A program made the translations under genes and the position numbers. 64,000 bases of DNA from Conchocele bisecta (taxonomy: Eukaryota; Mollusca; Bivalvia; Lucinida; Thyasiridae): NCBI GenBank assembly GCA_029237695.1, contig CM055265.1, positions 86,463,447 through 86,527,446 on the forward strand, in the 5' to 3' direction. This document shows positions 34,160 to 48,404 of the stretch, one piece after another; within the stretch, counting starts at the first letter, position 1; every line of letters begins with the position of its first letter. The notes beneath the pieces are model-generated. The model was given only the letters and a program-made list of their open reading frames with translations, made no database searches and was not told where the DNA came from.

Positions 34160-36577
34160 CAGGGCTGTACAAATTGATTTTTTAGCCACTTGTCCCGGAC
34201 AAGTGACTTGAAAAAAGTGACTTGCCCTGACTTGTCCTGGAAAATATAATTTTCAGGGCAAGTAATTTTTAAAAATTGACTTGTCCTCGTTAGATTTCTT
34301 ATACGAAACTGTCCCAAAACAAAAACTATTATCATAGTTGTTAAATATAATACAATTGAGCACTTGGCACATATACATATTATATTAAATATCTATAATA
34401 ATAAACAATGTATAGTAAATATTTATTCTTTTGTCGCTGTGCCACCGCGGACATAACGTTGCGATGAGTGCATACTCAAAACACATTTATCGACAATAAT
34501 AAAACATAAAAATTGTTTCCTAAATAATTAGAATCGTCTCGCGTTTTCGCGATCTCGCCTTCCGCTTTTGAAAAATTCCGATTAGTTTTGCTCATGCATG
34601 TGCGGCGTGTTTGTAAAACGCGAGATTGAATATGATAGAATTTCGCATTTTCGTCTCGAAAACTTGAAAACGCGAGGTTGCCGCATGTCCCTAATAGGAC
34701 ACGTAAACATTGTCTTAGGAGACGATTCTCATGTGCTGCAAAAACATTTTAACGTTTTTATTAAGAAATGGAACAAATGTGGACAAACATCTATATTTCT
34801 TGACAACAGAAACATAATTTGACAAAAAATGATACTCGTCTTAAGAGACGATTCTAATGTGCTGCCAATACACGTTTATTGAGCAAAAAAACATATTTTG
34901 ATACGTGTTATTGGTTAGGCTACTTTCGCATCGTCGACCTATACACAAGATCATGAAAACGCGAGACCAAATCTCGAGGCGAAAACGTGGGATTCTATTG
35001 TATTCATTTTCGCGTTTTTGCCTGGCTATCTCGCATTTTCGAGACCGCAATGTCGCGTTTTCGCCTCGGCCTTTTCACGATGTCGCCTTCCGCTTTTGGA
35101 AATACGTTTGTTCATGTCATTATGTGTGTGTAGAATGCATGCGTGTTGAAATTGAGTTTTGCGCATACATTACATGTACGTACGTAGAATGCAATTCGAA
35201 CTAGCATGCTTTATATGCATGTACGTACGTAGAACGCAAATCCAACATGCATGCTGTCTGTCTACACATGCATGGGCAAATCGTATTTCCAAAAGCGGAA
35301 GGCGAGATCGAGATCGCAAAAACGCGAGATTGTAACATATAAAAAAATATGGCCGTACCCACCCATCCCCAATTAGCACATTTGCGACATATCATTTTCG
35401 GTCTATCTGCACACCTGATGGTGTTTACAATCATCAGTCGGTAATCCAGTTTCACGTGCAAAGTGTGACTGACCTTTAGAATTCGCTGCAAACAAACATA
35501 CCAAAACCACGCTATGTAGTCGCTCACGTCATCGCATCGCCGATGTATTGATAATTACGCATTAGCTTGTGCATTTTCACATTTGTTTGATTTCTTGATA
35601 AAACCAAGATTTGGCAGCACATGAGAATCGTTTCCTAAGACGATTCTCAAATTTTGTCAAAATATGTTTTTGTAAAGAAATCAATGTATTCGGGTTTTCT
35701 TTTCACATTTGTCCGATGTCTTAATAAAACATGTTTTGGCAACACATGAGAATTGTCTCCTTAGACGATTCTAATATTTTGTAAAAAGAATTGTCACATT
35801 TGTTTGATTTCTTAGACTGTACAAACAATTGACAAATTCAGAAATCCACAACTTGTTGGAACGTAAATGTCAATTGTCACGTATGCCATTTCAGTTTACC
35901 GCGCGTTATGTCAGCTGTTATTCTAAGTACGTATGGTCGCTCGTTAGGAGCATTTCTTTCCTTCGTTTATAAGGTATGGGTTGTGGCCTAGGGCTTAGAA
36001 CATCAACTTCCAATCTGGAGGTTGTGGGTTCAAACATCGCCTTGGGAATCGAACATACCTTCATAGTATGTCCATCCCATTCAATTTCACTTTTATATGC
36101 CGCGTAGAAACGATAATTAAGAACCTTAAATTCCATTTCCACCTCGTGAAGGAACATGCATTTATTTCTCTAAAGTTAGGTGTCTTGGCCTGTCGACGCA
36201 GTGAGACGAAAACATACATAAAATAAATCAATAACCATCGATCGCCGCAGAATATTTTCGCTAATTCGCTAATTACTTTCAAATTCGATTAAAGTAATAT
36301 AATCAGGGTAGATTGCTATATCACTTTCTTGCGATACACAGGTACTGTGTAACACAGTAGCTGCGAATCGCCAGGACCCCGCGGCGTTATCGATCGATAA
36401 AGTGGTCAGTTTTGGGATTAAGTTTATGACAGTCCGGTTCCAAAAAACGGGCTTGTGGCGGGACGTTCTAACAGAAAATAGTGACTTGCCCGGGACTAAA
36501 TTCCAGCATAGAGGCACTTGCCTGAGATTAAAACCGACTTGTCCCGGGCGTCGGGCGTTCCAATTTGTACAGCCCTG
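34160..36577. mobile_element. E: 2.4-kb element with 5-bp target duplication
   Basis: Ends cagggctgtacaaattga / ccaatttgtacagccctg, flanked by atact (34155-34159, 36578-36582). Repeated 'gacttgtcc' words lie near both ends. Inside, 34540-35335 is an inverted-repeat element (cgccttccgcttttg... / ccaaaagcggaaggcg) rich in 'aaaacgcgaga'. No transposase seen. Similar CAGG-type ends with a 5-bp duplication are found at 51078-51931. Confidence 0.75.
35960..36165 (+). mobile_element. tRNA-like SINE (U)
   Basis: Contains tggcctagggcttagaaca (A-box-like) and ggttgtgggttcaaacatcg (B-box-like), followed by 'ttcatagtatgtccatccca'. The same tail occurs twice at 46880-47100. Lies within element E. Confidence 0.55.
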
Positions 36578-37804
36578 ATACTTTGCTAGAAAAGTACAGT
36601 CGAACCTGTGTTAACGACCACCCCGTCCAATTTTGTTCTTTATAAGACCTTGGAATAACGACCACCCCCGAACTGCGACCAGCATTTTTGTATGTGAACA
36701 GCGACCATGTCATGTTTTTGTCGGCAAAAAAAAATAGCACCACAATCTGTTTTCCTTTCATCACAATCTGGTCGCTATCATCTGAATTGCAACTGGTCGT
36801 AACCAATTAGTCCTCCATTACATTAGCATTCTTTTGAAAGCATTTACCTTGCCCGATATGGTCGGTGTCATTTTGGCGACATTAAACATTTTCTATGAAC
36901 AATATTGCATAACTCCATTAACGGTAATTCCCGATATGTATTCCGTGTCGTGTATTCCAATAGGCATAATGCAATTCCGTGTAAGTCATAAAACTCCATA
37001 CACGATGCTGATTCGTCTACAGTGACAAGACTAAGACTTCAAACACACCGCGCTTGTCAAGTGTAAATTTCACACACCGGGTACAAGGCCATATCAAAGA
37101 TCAATACACGCGATTGCTGACGACAGTCACGTAGTCCACACTAGACTGGTACCCTGTCGGATGCGCAGCCTAGCGAAACAATACTACCGGGAACCAGTCA
37201 GTGACACGACAAACCTGTTTATATGAATTGGGTCTCAATCTCCGACAAATCCCGGCTTATTGCATTTGCGGCCAGACCAGGCAGTGGATTCGCGTAGTCT
37301 GCCCATGGTTTACAATGTTCGCAAATCTCTAATTAAAAACATCAGTAATTACGTCAGCGGACATTGCCAATTCGTCATAGGCTGCTTAAATATTCAGGCT
37401 TGACCAGGATAGTATACATTGGACAGAAAGCAAATAAGCCTGGTGGTCTCTCCTGATTTGGACACCTATCACATGTAAAAACTAGCGGTTTTCACAAGTT
37501 GCGCCACATAGGCTATCGTTTTAATAAAGACTATATGACCGTTATTAATTTCAACTGATGGTATGAAATTGAGAATAAGAAAACAAAATACTAATCAGTA
37601 ATGGTCATCCTAATTAAACCACTTACATGTAATTACGACAAGCTATTAAATGGTGCACCAAAGCAAGCCGCGGGATATACTTATCATAAAGATAATTACT
37701 CCCCTTTGTATATAATTTCCAAAGCGAGGCTGGGTTCAGAACACTAACAACAAGATGACAAAACAAAATAAATTGACTATGTTTGCCATTTTTATGCAAT
37801 TTTT

Positions 37805-39411
37805 AGCTCACCTGAGCGAAGCTCATGTGAGCTATTGTTACCGCAATGTGTCCGTCGTCCGTTGTCGTCCGGCGTCCGTGAACATTTTCAAACATCTTCT
37901 CCTCGGTAACCATTGGGCCTATAGTCACCAAACTTCATGGTCATGGTCCTTAGGTAGGGGGATTACAAAATTGTTAAAATGACGTCCTCACGTAATCCAA
38001 GATGGCCGCCGTCTAAAAATAGCACAAAATCTTCAAAAATCTTCTTCTCAAGAACCGCCAACCGGATTTCGACAAAACTTGGTAGGAATGATCGATGGAC
38101 AATGCTCTTTCAAAGTTGTTAAAATGGTGACCGTGGGGTCAAATTTTATTTTTGACCGAATATGGTCATGTCATCTATCAAATCGAAGGTATCAATGAGG
38201 CGATCACTCTGGTGCATTTTCGAAATCGGATGGTTATGTCATCCAAGATGGCCACCAAAAGGTCAAAAGGTCGTTCTTTTATTAGAGATTTCAAATTTCT
38301 TCTTCACATGAACCGCTTGGCCCATGGTAGCCAAACTTAAAAGTTATGGTCCATGGGTGAAGCCTTTTCAGATTTGTTAAAATGGAGGTCATCGCTAATC
38401 CAAGATGGCCGCCGTCTAAAAATGGCATAAATTCTTAAAAAATCTTCTTCTCATGAACCGCTGGCCAGATTTCGACGAAACTTGGTACGAATGATCGATG
38501 TACACTGCTCTTTCAAAGTTGTTAAAATGGTGACCCCGGGGTCAAAAATTAGTGTGGCCCGTGGGGTCAAATTGAGGTCAAATTTTATTTTTGCCCGAAT
38601 ATGGTCATGTCTATCAAATCAAAGGTATCAAAGAGGCGATCGCTCTGGTGCATTTTTTGTCGAAATTGGATGGTCATGTCATCCAAGATGGCCGACGAAA
38701 GGTCAAAAGGTCGTTCTTTTATTAGAAATTTCAAAATTCTTCTTCACACGAACCGCTTGGCCCATGGTGGCCAAACTTCACAGTTATGGTCCATGGGTGA
38801 AACCTTTTCAGATTTGTTAAAACAGAGGTCGTCGCTAATCCAAGATGGCCGCCATCTAAAAATAGCACAAATTCTTAAACAATCTTCTCATGAACTGCCA
38901 GCCAGATTTCGACGAAACTTGGTAGTAATGATCGACGTAGAATGCGCTTTCAAAGGTATTAAAATGGTGACCCCGGGGTCAAAAATGGGCGTGGCCCGTG
39001 GGGTTAAATTTTATTTTTGACCAAATATGCTCAAGTCATATATCAAATTGAAGGTATCGATGAGGCGATTGCTCTGGTGCAATATTTGTTGGAATCGGAT
39101 GATTATGTCATCCATAAAGGCGTCCAAAAGGTCCATTTATTCAAGATTTTGAACGTCTTTTTCTCAGGAACCACATGGCCTATGCTGGCCAAACTTCATA
39201 GTAAGTTAAGATCCTTGGGTGAAGCATTTTCAGATTTGGTAAAATGAGTCGTCGCTTAATCCCAGATGACTGCCATCTAAAAATAGCACATCGCTTAATC
39301 CCAGATGACTGACATCTAAAAATAGCACAATTGTTTTAATAACACATGAACTCAATGTCTGGTGTTCATGGAGTCAGGTGAGCGAATTAGGGCCATCATG
39401 GCCCTCTTGTT
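37805..39411 (+). mobile_element. C element, copy 3 (complete)
   Basis: From agctcacctgagcgaagctc to gtcaggtgagcg, hairpin gggccatcatggccc and tcttgtt. Contains three near-identical ~440-bp blocks. Preceded by 'atgcaattttt'; no target duplication. Confidence 0.85.
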
Positions 39412-39571
39412 AATTGATGGAAAGCAGATACACTCCACGATCGTGCAACAGAGGTCCAGATAAGGTGCGTATTTGTGTAAATACGCAATTAAAAAATGCA
39501 AAAACCCAATTAAAATCAGAGCCAATGCGTACCAAAAAGCAATTAAAATGTCCGGTACGCAATACTTTTTT

Positions 39572-42214
39572 AGCCAGGTTTTTTGAAAAAAAATCCAGGC
39601 TATTGGATTGGCGAAAGCCGGGCGGGTGGGCGGGCGGCCGGGCGGGCGGCGTCCACAATCAATGTTAAGTTTTCGTGTTTGAGTCCATTTCTTTGTTACT
39701 GTACCACCTAGGACCACCAAACTTTCACAGCTTCATAATCAAGGGGTGCCCACCACATATCACTATCCAACATGTTACTTTTTTTTTAACTTGACCCATT
39801 TTTTCCGCGCAGTCGACTTAGCCATTTTCAATGTTAAGTTTTCGCATTTACAATGTTAAGTTTTCGTGTTCAAGTCCATTTCTTTGGTACTGTACCACCT
39901 AGGATCACCAAACTGTCACAGCTTCATAATCAAGGGGTGCCCACCACATATCACTATCCAACATGTTACTTTTTTAGCTCACCTGAGCGAACCTCATGTG
40001 AGCTATTGTTGCCGCAATGTGTCCGTCGTCCGGCGTCCGGCGTCCGGCGTCCGGCGTCCGTCGTCGTCCGTGAACATTTTCAAACGTCTTCTCCTCGGTA
40101 ACCATTGGGTCTATATTCGACAAAACTTGGTAGGAATGATCGATGTACATTGCTCTTTCAAAGTTGTTAAAATGGTGACCCTGGGGTCAAAAATGGGCGT
40201 GGCCCGTGGGGTCAAATTTTATTTTTGACTGAATATGGTCATTTCATATATCAAATTGAAGTTATCAATGAGGCGATCACTCTGGTGCATTTTTTTTCGA
40301 AATCGGATTGTTATGTCATCCAAGATGGCCGCCGAAAGGTCAAAAGGTCGTTCTTGTATTAGAGATTTCAAAATTCTTCTTCACATGAACCGCTTGGCCC
40401 ATGGTAGCCAAACTTAAAATTTATGGTCCATGGGTGAAGCCTTTTCAGATTTGTTAAAATGGAGGTCATCGCTAATCCAAGATGGCCGCCGTCTAAAAAT
40501 AGCATACATTCTTAAAAAAATAAATCTTCTTCTCATGAACCACTTGCCGATTTCGACGAAACTTGGTAGGAAATGATCGATGTACATTGCTCTTTCAAAG
40601 TTGTTAAAATGGTGACCCCGGGGTCAAAAATGGGCGTGGCCCATGGGGTCAAATTGGGGTCAAATTTTATTTTTGACCGAATATGGTCATGTCATATATC
40701 AAATTGAAGGTATCAATGTGGCGATCACTCTGGTGCATTTTCTGTCGAAATCGGATTGTTATGTCATCCAAGATGGCCGCCGAAAGGTCAAAAGGCTGTT
40801 CTTTTATTAGAGATTTCAAAATTCTTCTTCACATGAACCGCTTGGCCCATGGTAGCCAAACTTAAAAGTTATGGTCCATGGGTGTTGAAGCCTTTTCAGA
40901 TTTGTTAAAATGGAGGTCATCGCTAATCCAAGATGGCCGCCGTCTAAAAATTGCATAAATTCTTAAAAAATCTTCTTCTCATGAACCGCTGGCCGGATTT
41001 CGACGAAACTTGGTAGGAATGATCGATGTACATTGCTCTTTCAAAGTTGTTAAAATGGTGACCCCGGGGTCAAAAATGGGCGTGGCCCGTGGGGTCAAAT
41101 TTGGGTCAAATTTTATTTTTGACCGAATATGGTCATGTCATATATCAAATTGAAGGTATCAATGAGGCGATCACTCTGGTGCATTTTCTGTCGAAATCGG
41201 ATTGTTATGTCATCCAAGATGGCCGCCGAAAGGTCAAAAGGTCGTTCTTTTATTAGAGATTTCAAAATTCTTCTTCACATGAACCGCTTGGCCCATGGTA
41301 GCCAAACTTAAACGTTATGGTCCATGTGTGAAGCCTTTTTAGATTTGTTAAAATGGAGGTCATCGCTAATCCAAGATGGCCGCCGTCTAAAAATAGCATA
41401 AATTCTTAAAAAATCTTCTTCTCATGAACCGCTAGCCGGATTTCGACGAAACTTGGTAGGAATGATCGATGTACAATGCTCTTTCACAGTTGTTAAAATG
41501 GTGACCCCGGGGTCAAAAATGGGCGTGGCCGAATATGGTCATGTTATATATCAAATCGAAGGTATCAATGAGGCGATCACTCTGGTACATTGGTACAATG
41601 CTCTTTCAAAGTTGTTAAAATGGTGACCCCGGGGTCAAAAATGGGCGTGGCCCGTGGGGTCAAATTGGGGTCAAATTTTATTTTTGACTGAATATGGTCA
41701 TGTCATATATCAAATTGAAGGTATCAATGAGGCGATCACTCTGGTGCAATATTTGTCGGAATCGGATGATTATGTCTTCCATGATGGCCACCAAAAGGTC
41801 CATTTATTCAAGATTTTTAACAACTTTTTCTCAGGAACCACATGGCCGATGCTGGGTGAAGCATTTTCAGATTTTGTAAAATGAGAGTCATCGCTTAATC
41901 CAAGATGACCGCCATCTAAAAATAGCACAATTTTTTTAAAACACATGAACTCAATGTCACATTCTCCTCTGGTGTTCATGGAGTCAGGTGAGCGAATTAG
42001 GGCCATCATGGCCCTCTTGTTTTTTAACTTGACCCATTTTTTCCACGCAGTCGACTTAGCCATTTTCAATGTTAAGTTTTCGCGTTTACAATGTTAAGTT
42101 TTCGTGTTTAAGTCCATTTCTTTGGTACTGTACCACCTAGGACCACCAAACTTTCACAGCTTCATAATCAAGGGGTGCCCACCACATATCACTATCCAAC
42201 ATGTTACCTTTTTT
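39572..42214 (+). mobile_element. P2 element copy 2 (P2b), split by a C element, tail missing
   Basis: Starts agccaggttttttgaaaaaa, then ccaggctattggattggcga and a GGGC-rich tract, followed by two ~187-bp units. A C element interrupts it at a T run (39976-42021). Sequence resumes 'ttttttaacttgaccc' and leads straight into another P2 head at 42215; no tail of its own is found. Confidence 0.75.
39976..42021 (+). mobile_element. C element, copy 4, with three ~447-bp internal repeats
   Basis: Head agctcacctgagcgaacctc, (GTCC/GGCGTCC)n tract, then near-identical blocks starting tggtcatttcatatatcaaa at 40235, 40683 and 41129, and the usual hairpin end. Each block has a 60-codon open frame, conserved only because the copies are young. 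Fifth nesting level of the intron. Confidence 0.85.
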
Positions 42215-43232
42215 AGCCAGGTTTTTTGAAGAAAAATCCAGGCTATTGGATTGGAGAAAGCCGGGCGGGCGGCGGGCGGGCGGGCGGGCGGCGTCCACAA
42301 TCAATGTTAAGTTTTCGTGTTTGAGTCCATTTCTTTGTTACTGTACCACCTAGGACCACCAAACTTTCACAGCTTCATAATCAAGGGGTGCCCACCACAT
42401 ATCACTATCCAACATGTTACTTTTTTTTTTAACTTGACCCATTTTTTCCGCGCAGTCGACTTAGCCATTTTCAATGTTAAGTTTTCGCGTTTACAATGTT
42501 AAGTTTTCGTGTTTAAGTCCATTTCTTTGGTACTGTACCACCTAGGACCACCAAATTTTCACAGCTTCATAACCAAGGGGTGCCTACCACATACAACTAT
42601 CCAACATGTGACCATTTTTTTACCTTCACCTATTATTTCTACGTAATTGACTTAGCCATTTTCAACGTTAACTTTTTAACGTACGTCTGGTTAAATTTTT
42701 TGGTTAAAACTTTTTCGTTATACTATATCTCTGCAACTGCTTCGCCCATTACCTTGAAACATGGGTGTTTATCATCGTCCATATTTTCATTCTCACCCCC
42801 AACCGTGCGGCCCCTGTGCGCAATGTCAAGGTCAAATTACTTTGAATTTATTTGTTAAAGTTTTTTCGTGTACTATATCTCTGCAACTGCTTCACCCATT
42901 ACCTTGATACTTCACATGGGTGTTTATCATCATTGTCGTACCCGCTTGCGGAAAGCCCGATATCGTCGGCATTTTGGCATACGTCCGTCCGTACGTCCGT
43001 ACGTCCGTACGTCCGTACGTCCGTACGTCCGTACGTCCGTGTGTCCGGTTAAAGTTTTTTCGTTAAAGTTTTTCCATCTACTATATCTATTTTTTTAGTG
43101 TCCATGCCTCGCCCCAAGGCGCGACATGCAGGCCACAACCATCTAGTCTACAAAAAGTGGGTATAATTATGTTATCCAAGTGTCCATGCTTGGAAAAAAC
43201 CTGGCCTTCGTGGCTTTGCCTCGTTTCTTGTT
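42215..43232 (+). mobile_element. P2 element copy 3 (complete)
   Basis: Head agccaggttttttgaagaaa, subterminal complement ggaaaaaacctgg near 43190, hairpin ggctttgcc, end tcgtttcttgtt. Includes an (ACGTCCGT)n microsatellite at 42982-43040 and core units of both types. Confidence 0.8.
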
Positions 43233-43338
43233 ATCCTGTAGCGTACTCCTCAAATGTATTTTCAGTCTGTCGCGTACTGCTAGATATATTCATGTATACA
43301 ATCCTACAAAATCATCACCGATGATCTGTGCGGTCGGC

Positions 43339-43766
43339 TGCAGTAGCCATTGCTTGTCGTAAAAGGCGACTAAACTGGCTTAACGATTGGGTTCATACTT
43401 TCCGGAACCCACTATACCGGATTTGGCCCTCATGTACATTTTTGGCTTTCTTGTATGTGAGAGTTGAGTCGGGCTATACCCCATATATAAAAGTAAGAGT
43501 AGCGCTAATCCTATTACTTTTAGGGGATGGGATAAATGATGCTGGTGTGGCGAGGGCCTGGCACCAGATCAGGTTGTTCTAATTTCAGGACTGAATATAT
43601 ATTTTGATTGTAAATATTTGAGTTCTGAAGTTGGGATTTACCCCCCTTGGACAGGTGGATACGGGACTCGACCCCGTTGACCCGTCTGCGTGTAGACTCC
43701 CTGAGGCTTGTACCTCTATGTCAGAAAAGCGGACGTTAAACCCTATTCACTCACTCACTCACTCAC
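43339..43766 (+). mobile_element. X retroposon with 12-bp target duplication
   Basis: Starts tgcagtagccattgcttgtc, has a B-box-like tgggttcatactttccgg, and ends aagcggacgttaaacc plus a (cact)n tail. Flanked by tgtgcggtcggc (43327-43338, 43767-43778). Almost identical to 52899-53369, so young; truncated by about 50 bp at its 5' end relative to that copy. Confidence 0.85.
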
Positions 43767-45727
43767 TGTGCGGTCGGCCATTCAATGTTTACAAAGTCTG
43801 GTCCCGGCTCTAGCTGCGGACAATGTCTCGCTGTATTTCACCGATAACGGCTGGAAACCAGTCTTCGGGTGTATTCGATTTGAACTCCAGGATTTAGCGG
43901 GAGCGATTCCGACTCTCAGCGGGGAAAAAAATGGGTCCAACTCGATACTCTAGTAACCCACCACACGGCAGTTGTTTTGAGTACCGTTCAAGTTATTGAT
44001 CCCAAATCTAGAATTTCCACCCTTATCGCATCGGCCGTTTTTGCCCATATTGATTTTGAGAAAAAAATCGTATATGACGGGGCCTATCAATTATGGCGAA
44101 AGTTGACACAAACTTCAGAGCTCACGCGAGCCGGAATTGAATTCCCCTTACCTCTGAATTTGTTGTCACAATCAACGTCATTTACGGAAAATATTACTGA
44201 TTTTCAAATCAATAATTGTGGAAAAAAAACGGCGATAAAATTGTGAACCCGAGATCCAGGCTCATTACTAGTCTATTTTCTTAAATTCAAATCGATGTGA
44301 AACTGCTTGTTTCGGCGACCCCGAGTCTACTCCAGGAGATGCAACGAAAAACGTCTGTAGACATTAGTAAACGACTATCCGCACGGATAAAATAAATGGT
44401 ACAGTGAAATTGGTCCTGGGGGGAAGGCGGGGCACAGCAGACATTTTATTATTTTGAATGTGTCAGGTTTATATTTTACATGTGGGACAGTATCATAAGT
44501 AATAAATGAAAATATGGTAACATTATTACTATTTCGACCAACGCGGACGTTGAATAAAATGGCGGTCGAACTAACTAAGTTAAAATAGGACGAGTTGAAC
44601 GGCGCCCGAATTCACCAATTAATATAATCGTAGTAGCGATAGACCCTATAAATAACACAATCGGATCATGTCAGATTTTTTCGTAGAAAATTGGTGACAC
44701 ATGGCGCAACAAAATGGCGGCTACAACAAACAAACTTGGAAGAAACAAATTGCAAAAGTCCAGCACCAATGTTAACCTTATTTCGATTTATTTTACGACC
44801 GATGCAAAGGTGGAATCTCAATCCATTTCACAAGGCATCATACAGTCATTTTGTTGAGCTCGGTATGTGGAGACCCCAAATTAATCGTGATTGACATCAT
44901 TGATGAATTGCTGTCAAACGTGGTCAGCGATCGCGTGTTGCAAAGATCAATCTGCCAATCAAAGCATTCTTGATCAGCGTCTGCACTGTTTGTCATTCAG
45001 ATAATGAAACATCTCGCATGATTTTTTGAATACATGATACTGCTTGTTACATAACTTATAACTATAAGTGTGCTAGCGGATCCGGAACTACACTGGTCAC
45101 AAATGCCATAAGCCCAATTACTCTAGTAACAGTTACTTATATGTACTTGGAATCATTGAAAACTTGAACTAATTGTGGTGCTCTTATAAGTATGTGAAGC
45201 AGTGTTACCATACACATGTTAGTATAACACTGCTTCAATTAATTATATGAACAACAAAACAGTACCATAAATACATAAATTAGTACGATTTGCTTCCGAT
45301 TCGGTTTTTGTAATCAAAATATGGAAATACCCAATTGAAAAAAATTGATGGGGTAACGTTTTTAAAATACCCAATTGAAAATTGAGAATACCCAATTGAT
45401 TTCAAAAGTATGGAGTAACAGTACCCAATGTCAAATTCCTTATCTGGAGCCCTGGTGCAACATTGCGAGTCGTCAGGTGGAAGTGTATACAGCCAAGATG
45501 TTTTCTATGCATGCATATAGATTACAATAGAATGCTAAATACATGGCCGACTTTGTTGTGAAACTGGGAAAATGTTCAACCCTTGGAACAACGACCACCT
45601 GTCAACAACGACCACCTGTCAACAACGACCACCTGTCAACAACGACCACTTTGGCCACTTCCCTTTGCCGGTCGTTGTTCACAGGTTCGACTGTATGCTT
45701 AGCAATTTTTGTTGAAATCGGCTACAG

Positions 45728-45935
45728 GTGCGGAGGAGAATATCCTGGGAGACTGGCGCCACAAGAACGGAGACGGTGTGGAGCAGGTGATGCGCGCGAT
45801 GATCCAGGCCTCCGGCAAGATGGTGCTGCTCGATAAACTGCTGCCCAAGCTCCAGCAGAACGGCCACAAGGTGCTCATCTTCTCCCAGATGATCCGCGTC
45901 CTCGACATTATAGAGGATTACCTACTCAACAAGAG
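45728..45935 (+). CDS. CHD6-9/kis: CHD exon 16: helicase C lobe, motif IV
   Basis: Residues 765-833. [20 protein letters not shown], then [18 protein letters not shown] and [20 protein letters not shown] (motif IV). The GAEEKIL...QAMIQ.AGK order is that of CHD6-9. The loop after ILGD is shorter than in vertebrates. The acceptor (ggctacAG) lies in what looks like the terminal inverted repeat of a MITE. Donor GTaagc, leaving two bases. Confidence 0.97.
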
Positions 45936-46295
45936 GTAAGCTTACTCCCTCTCCTTGAAGGACGAATGCTAGTCACGGTAACCAAAACAATCGGATGATT
46001 GTAACGTTCTTGTGATCACCCAGTCCCGCTTGGTCCCTGGAACCTCTGAGGAGAACAGATGGTTCCACAAACAAACTTTATTATCAATCAATTATGTTGT
46101 GGATTTGTCCGAAAGTAGCCTACATCTCGGAGTCCCGGGTCGGCACACGTGCCTAGACTATTGGACAGCGCCCACATGGCGACCCAGCGTGGATCTGATC
46201 CTCTAATCTGCCCTTTTCTATGTATAGCACTAACAAGCACTTTGTACTCTGTCAGCCATGCTTAATAGATGTCGGTGTATCTCACCAGTACAGAC

Positions 46296-46603
46296 CTGTA
46301 GCCCATTTCACCAACATTGCAAAGTATACTTATCTAGCAAAGTATACTTTGAGGGAGTAATCATTTATTTTTCCCAAAATGCATTATTTCATATACAACT
46401 AACCACTGCATATATTTGATGATTAAAAGTATGCAGAATTATTATACTGAATTTATTACATTATCACAGCCAAAATGGCTGTGATAATGTAATAAATTCA
46501 GCATAATAAAAATTAATAAATTTATCTTTAAATTGAAAATTTGTCCCGCAAAGTATACTTTGCTAGATAAGTATACTTTCAATGTTGGTGAAATCGGCTA
46601 CAG
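46296..46603. mobile_element. D MITE, copy 3 (complete)
   Basis: Ends ctgtagcccatttcaccaac / gttggtgaaatcggctacag. This right end, gaaatcggctacag, is the same 14 bases that form the exon 16 acceptor. Confidence 0.85.

Positions 46604-48404
<1,801 letters not shown>

Larger units (their letters stand above)
39451..45454. mobile_element. G4: hAT-type element with perfect 8-bp duplication
   Basis: Ends aggtccagataaggtgcgta / ccttatctggagccctg, flanked by gtgcaaca (39443-39450, 45455-45462). Own sequence: 39451-39571 and, apart from inserts, 43233-45454, with the 'atacccaattgaaaa' body typical of G. It carries P2b, C6, P2c, an X retroposon and an A fragment (44975-45133). 43780-44960 holds nothing I can identify. 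Confidence 0.8.
36597..45693. mobile_element. F: 9.1-kb TA-inserted element, host of further insertions
   Basis: Ends cagtcgaacctgtgttaacg / gttgttcacaggttcgactg, flanked by TA (36595-36596, 45694-45695). Subterminal 'aacgaccacc' repeats, four in tandem near 45590-45645. Much of its length is younger insertions: a C element (37805-39411) and G4 (39451-45454). Its own sequence (36597-37804) shows no transposase. Confidence 0.8.
31799..45727. mobile_element. D MITE, copy 2, broken into four pieces and abutting exon 16
   Basis: Pieces: 31799-31901 (agtagccgatttcaccaaca on), 34006-34159 (attatactgaatttattaca to aagtatact), 36578-36596 (atactttgctagaaaagta), and 45696-45727 (tgcttagcaatttttgttga to ggctacag). 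In order they rebuild a D element. Inserts: P2 (31902-34005), E (34160-36577), F (36597-45693). The last bases of its right terminal repeat are the exon 16 splice acceptor. Confidence 0.8.

Noticed and set aside
40235..41311. Three similar 60-codon open frames (MVMSYIKLKVS... and relatives) that recur in many C elements
   Set aside because: They sit in a young ~447-bp tandem unit, so similarity follows from DNA copying. Other frames are equally conserved, older copies are broken, and the peptide has no domain.
43977..44246. 89-codon open frame inside G4 as a possible transposase remnant
   Set aside because: No similarity to any transposase motif that I can see; likely chance in AT-rich sequence.
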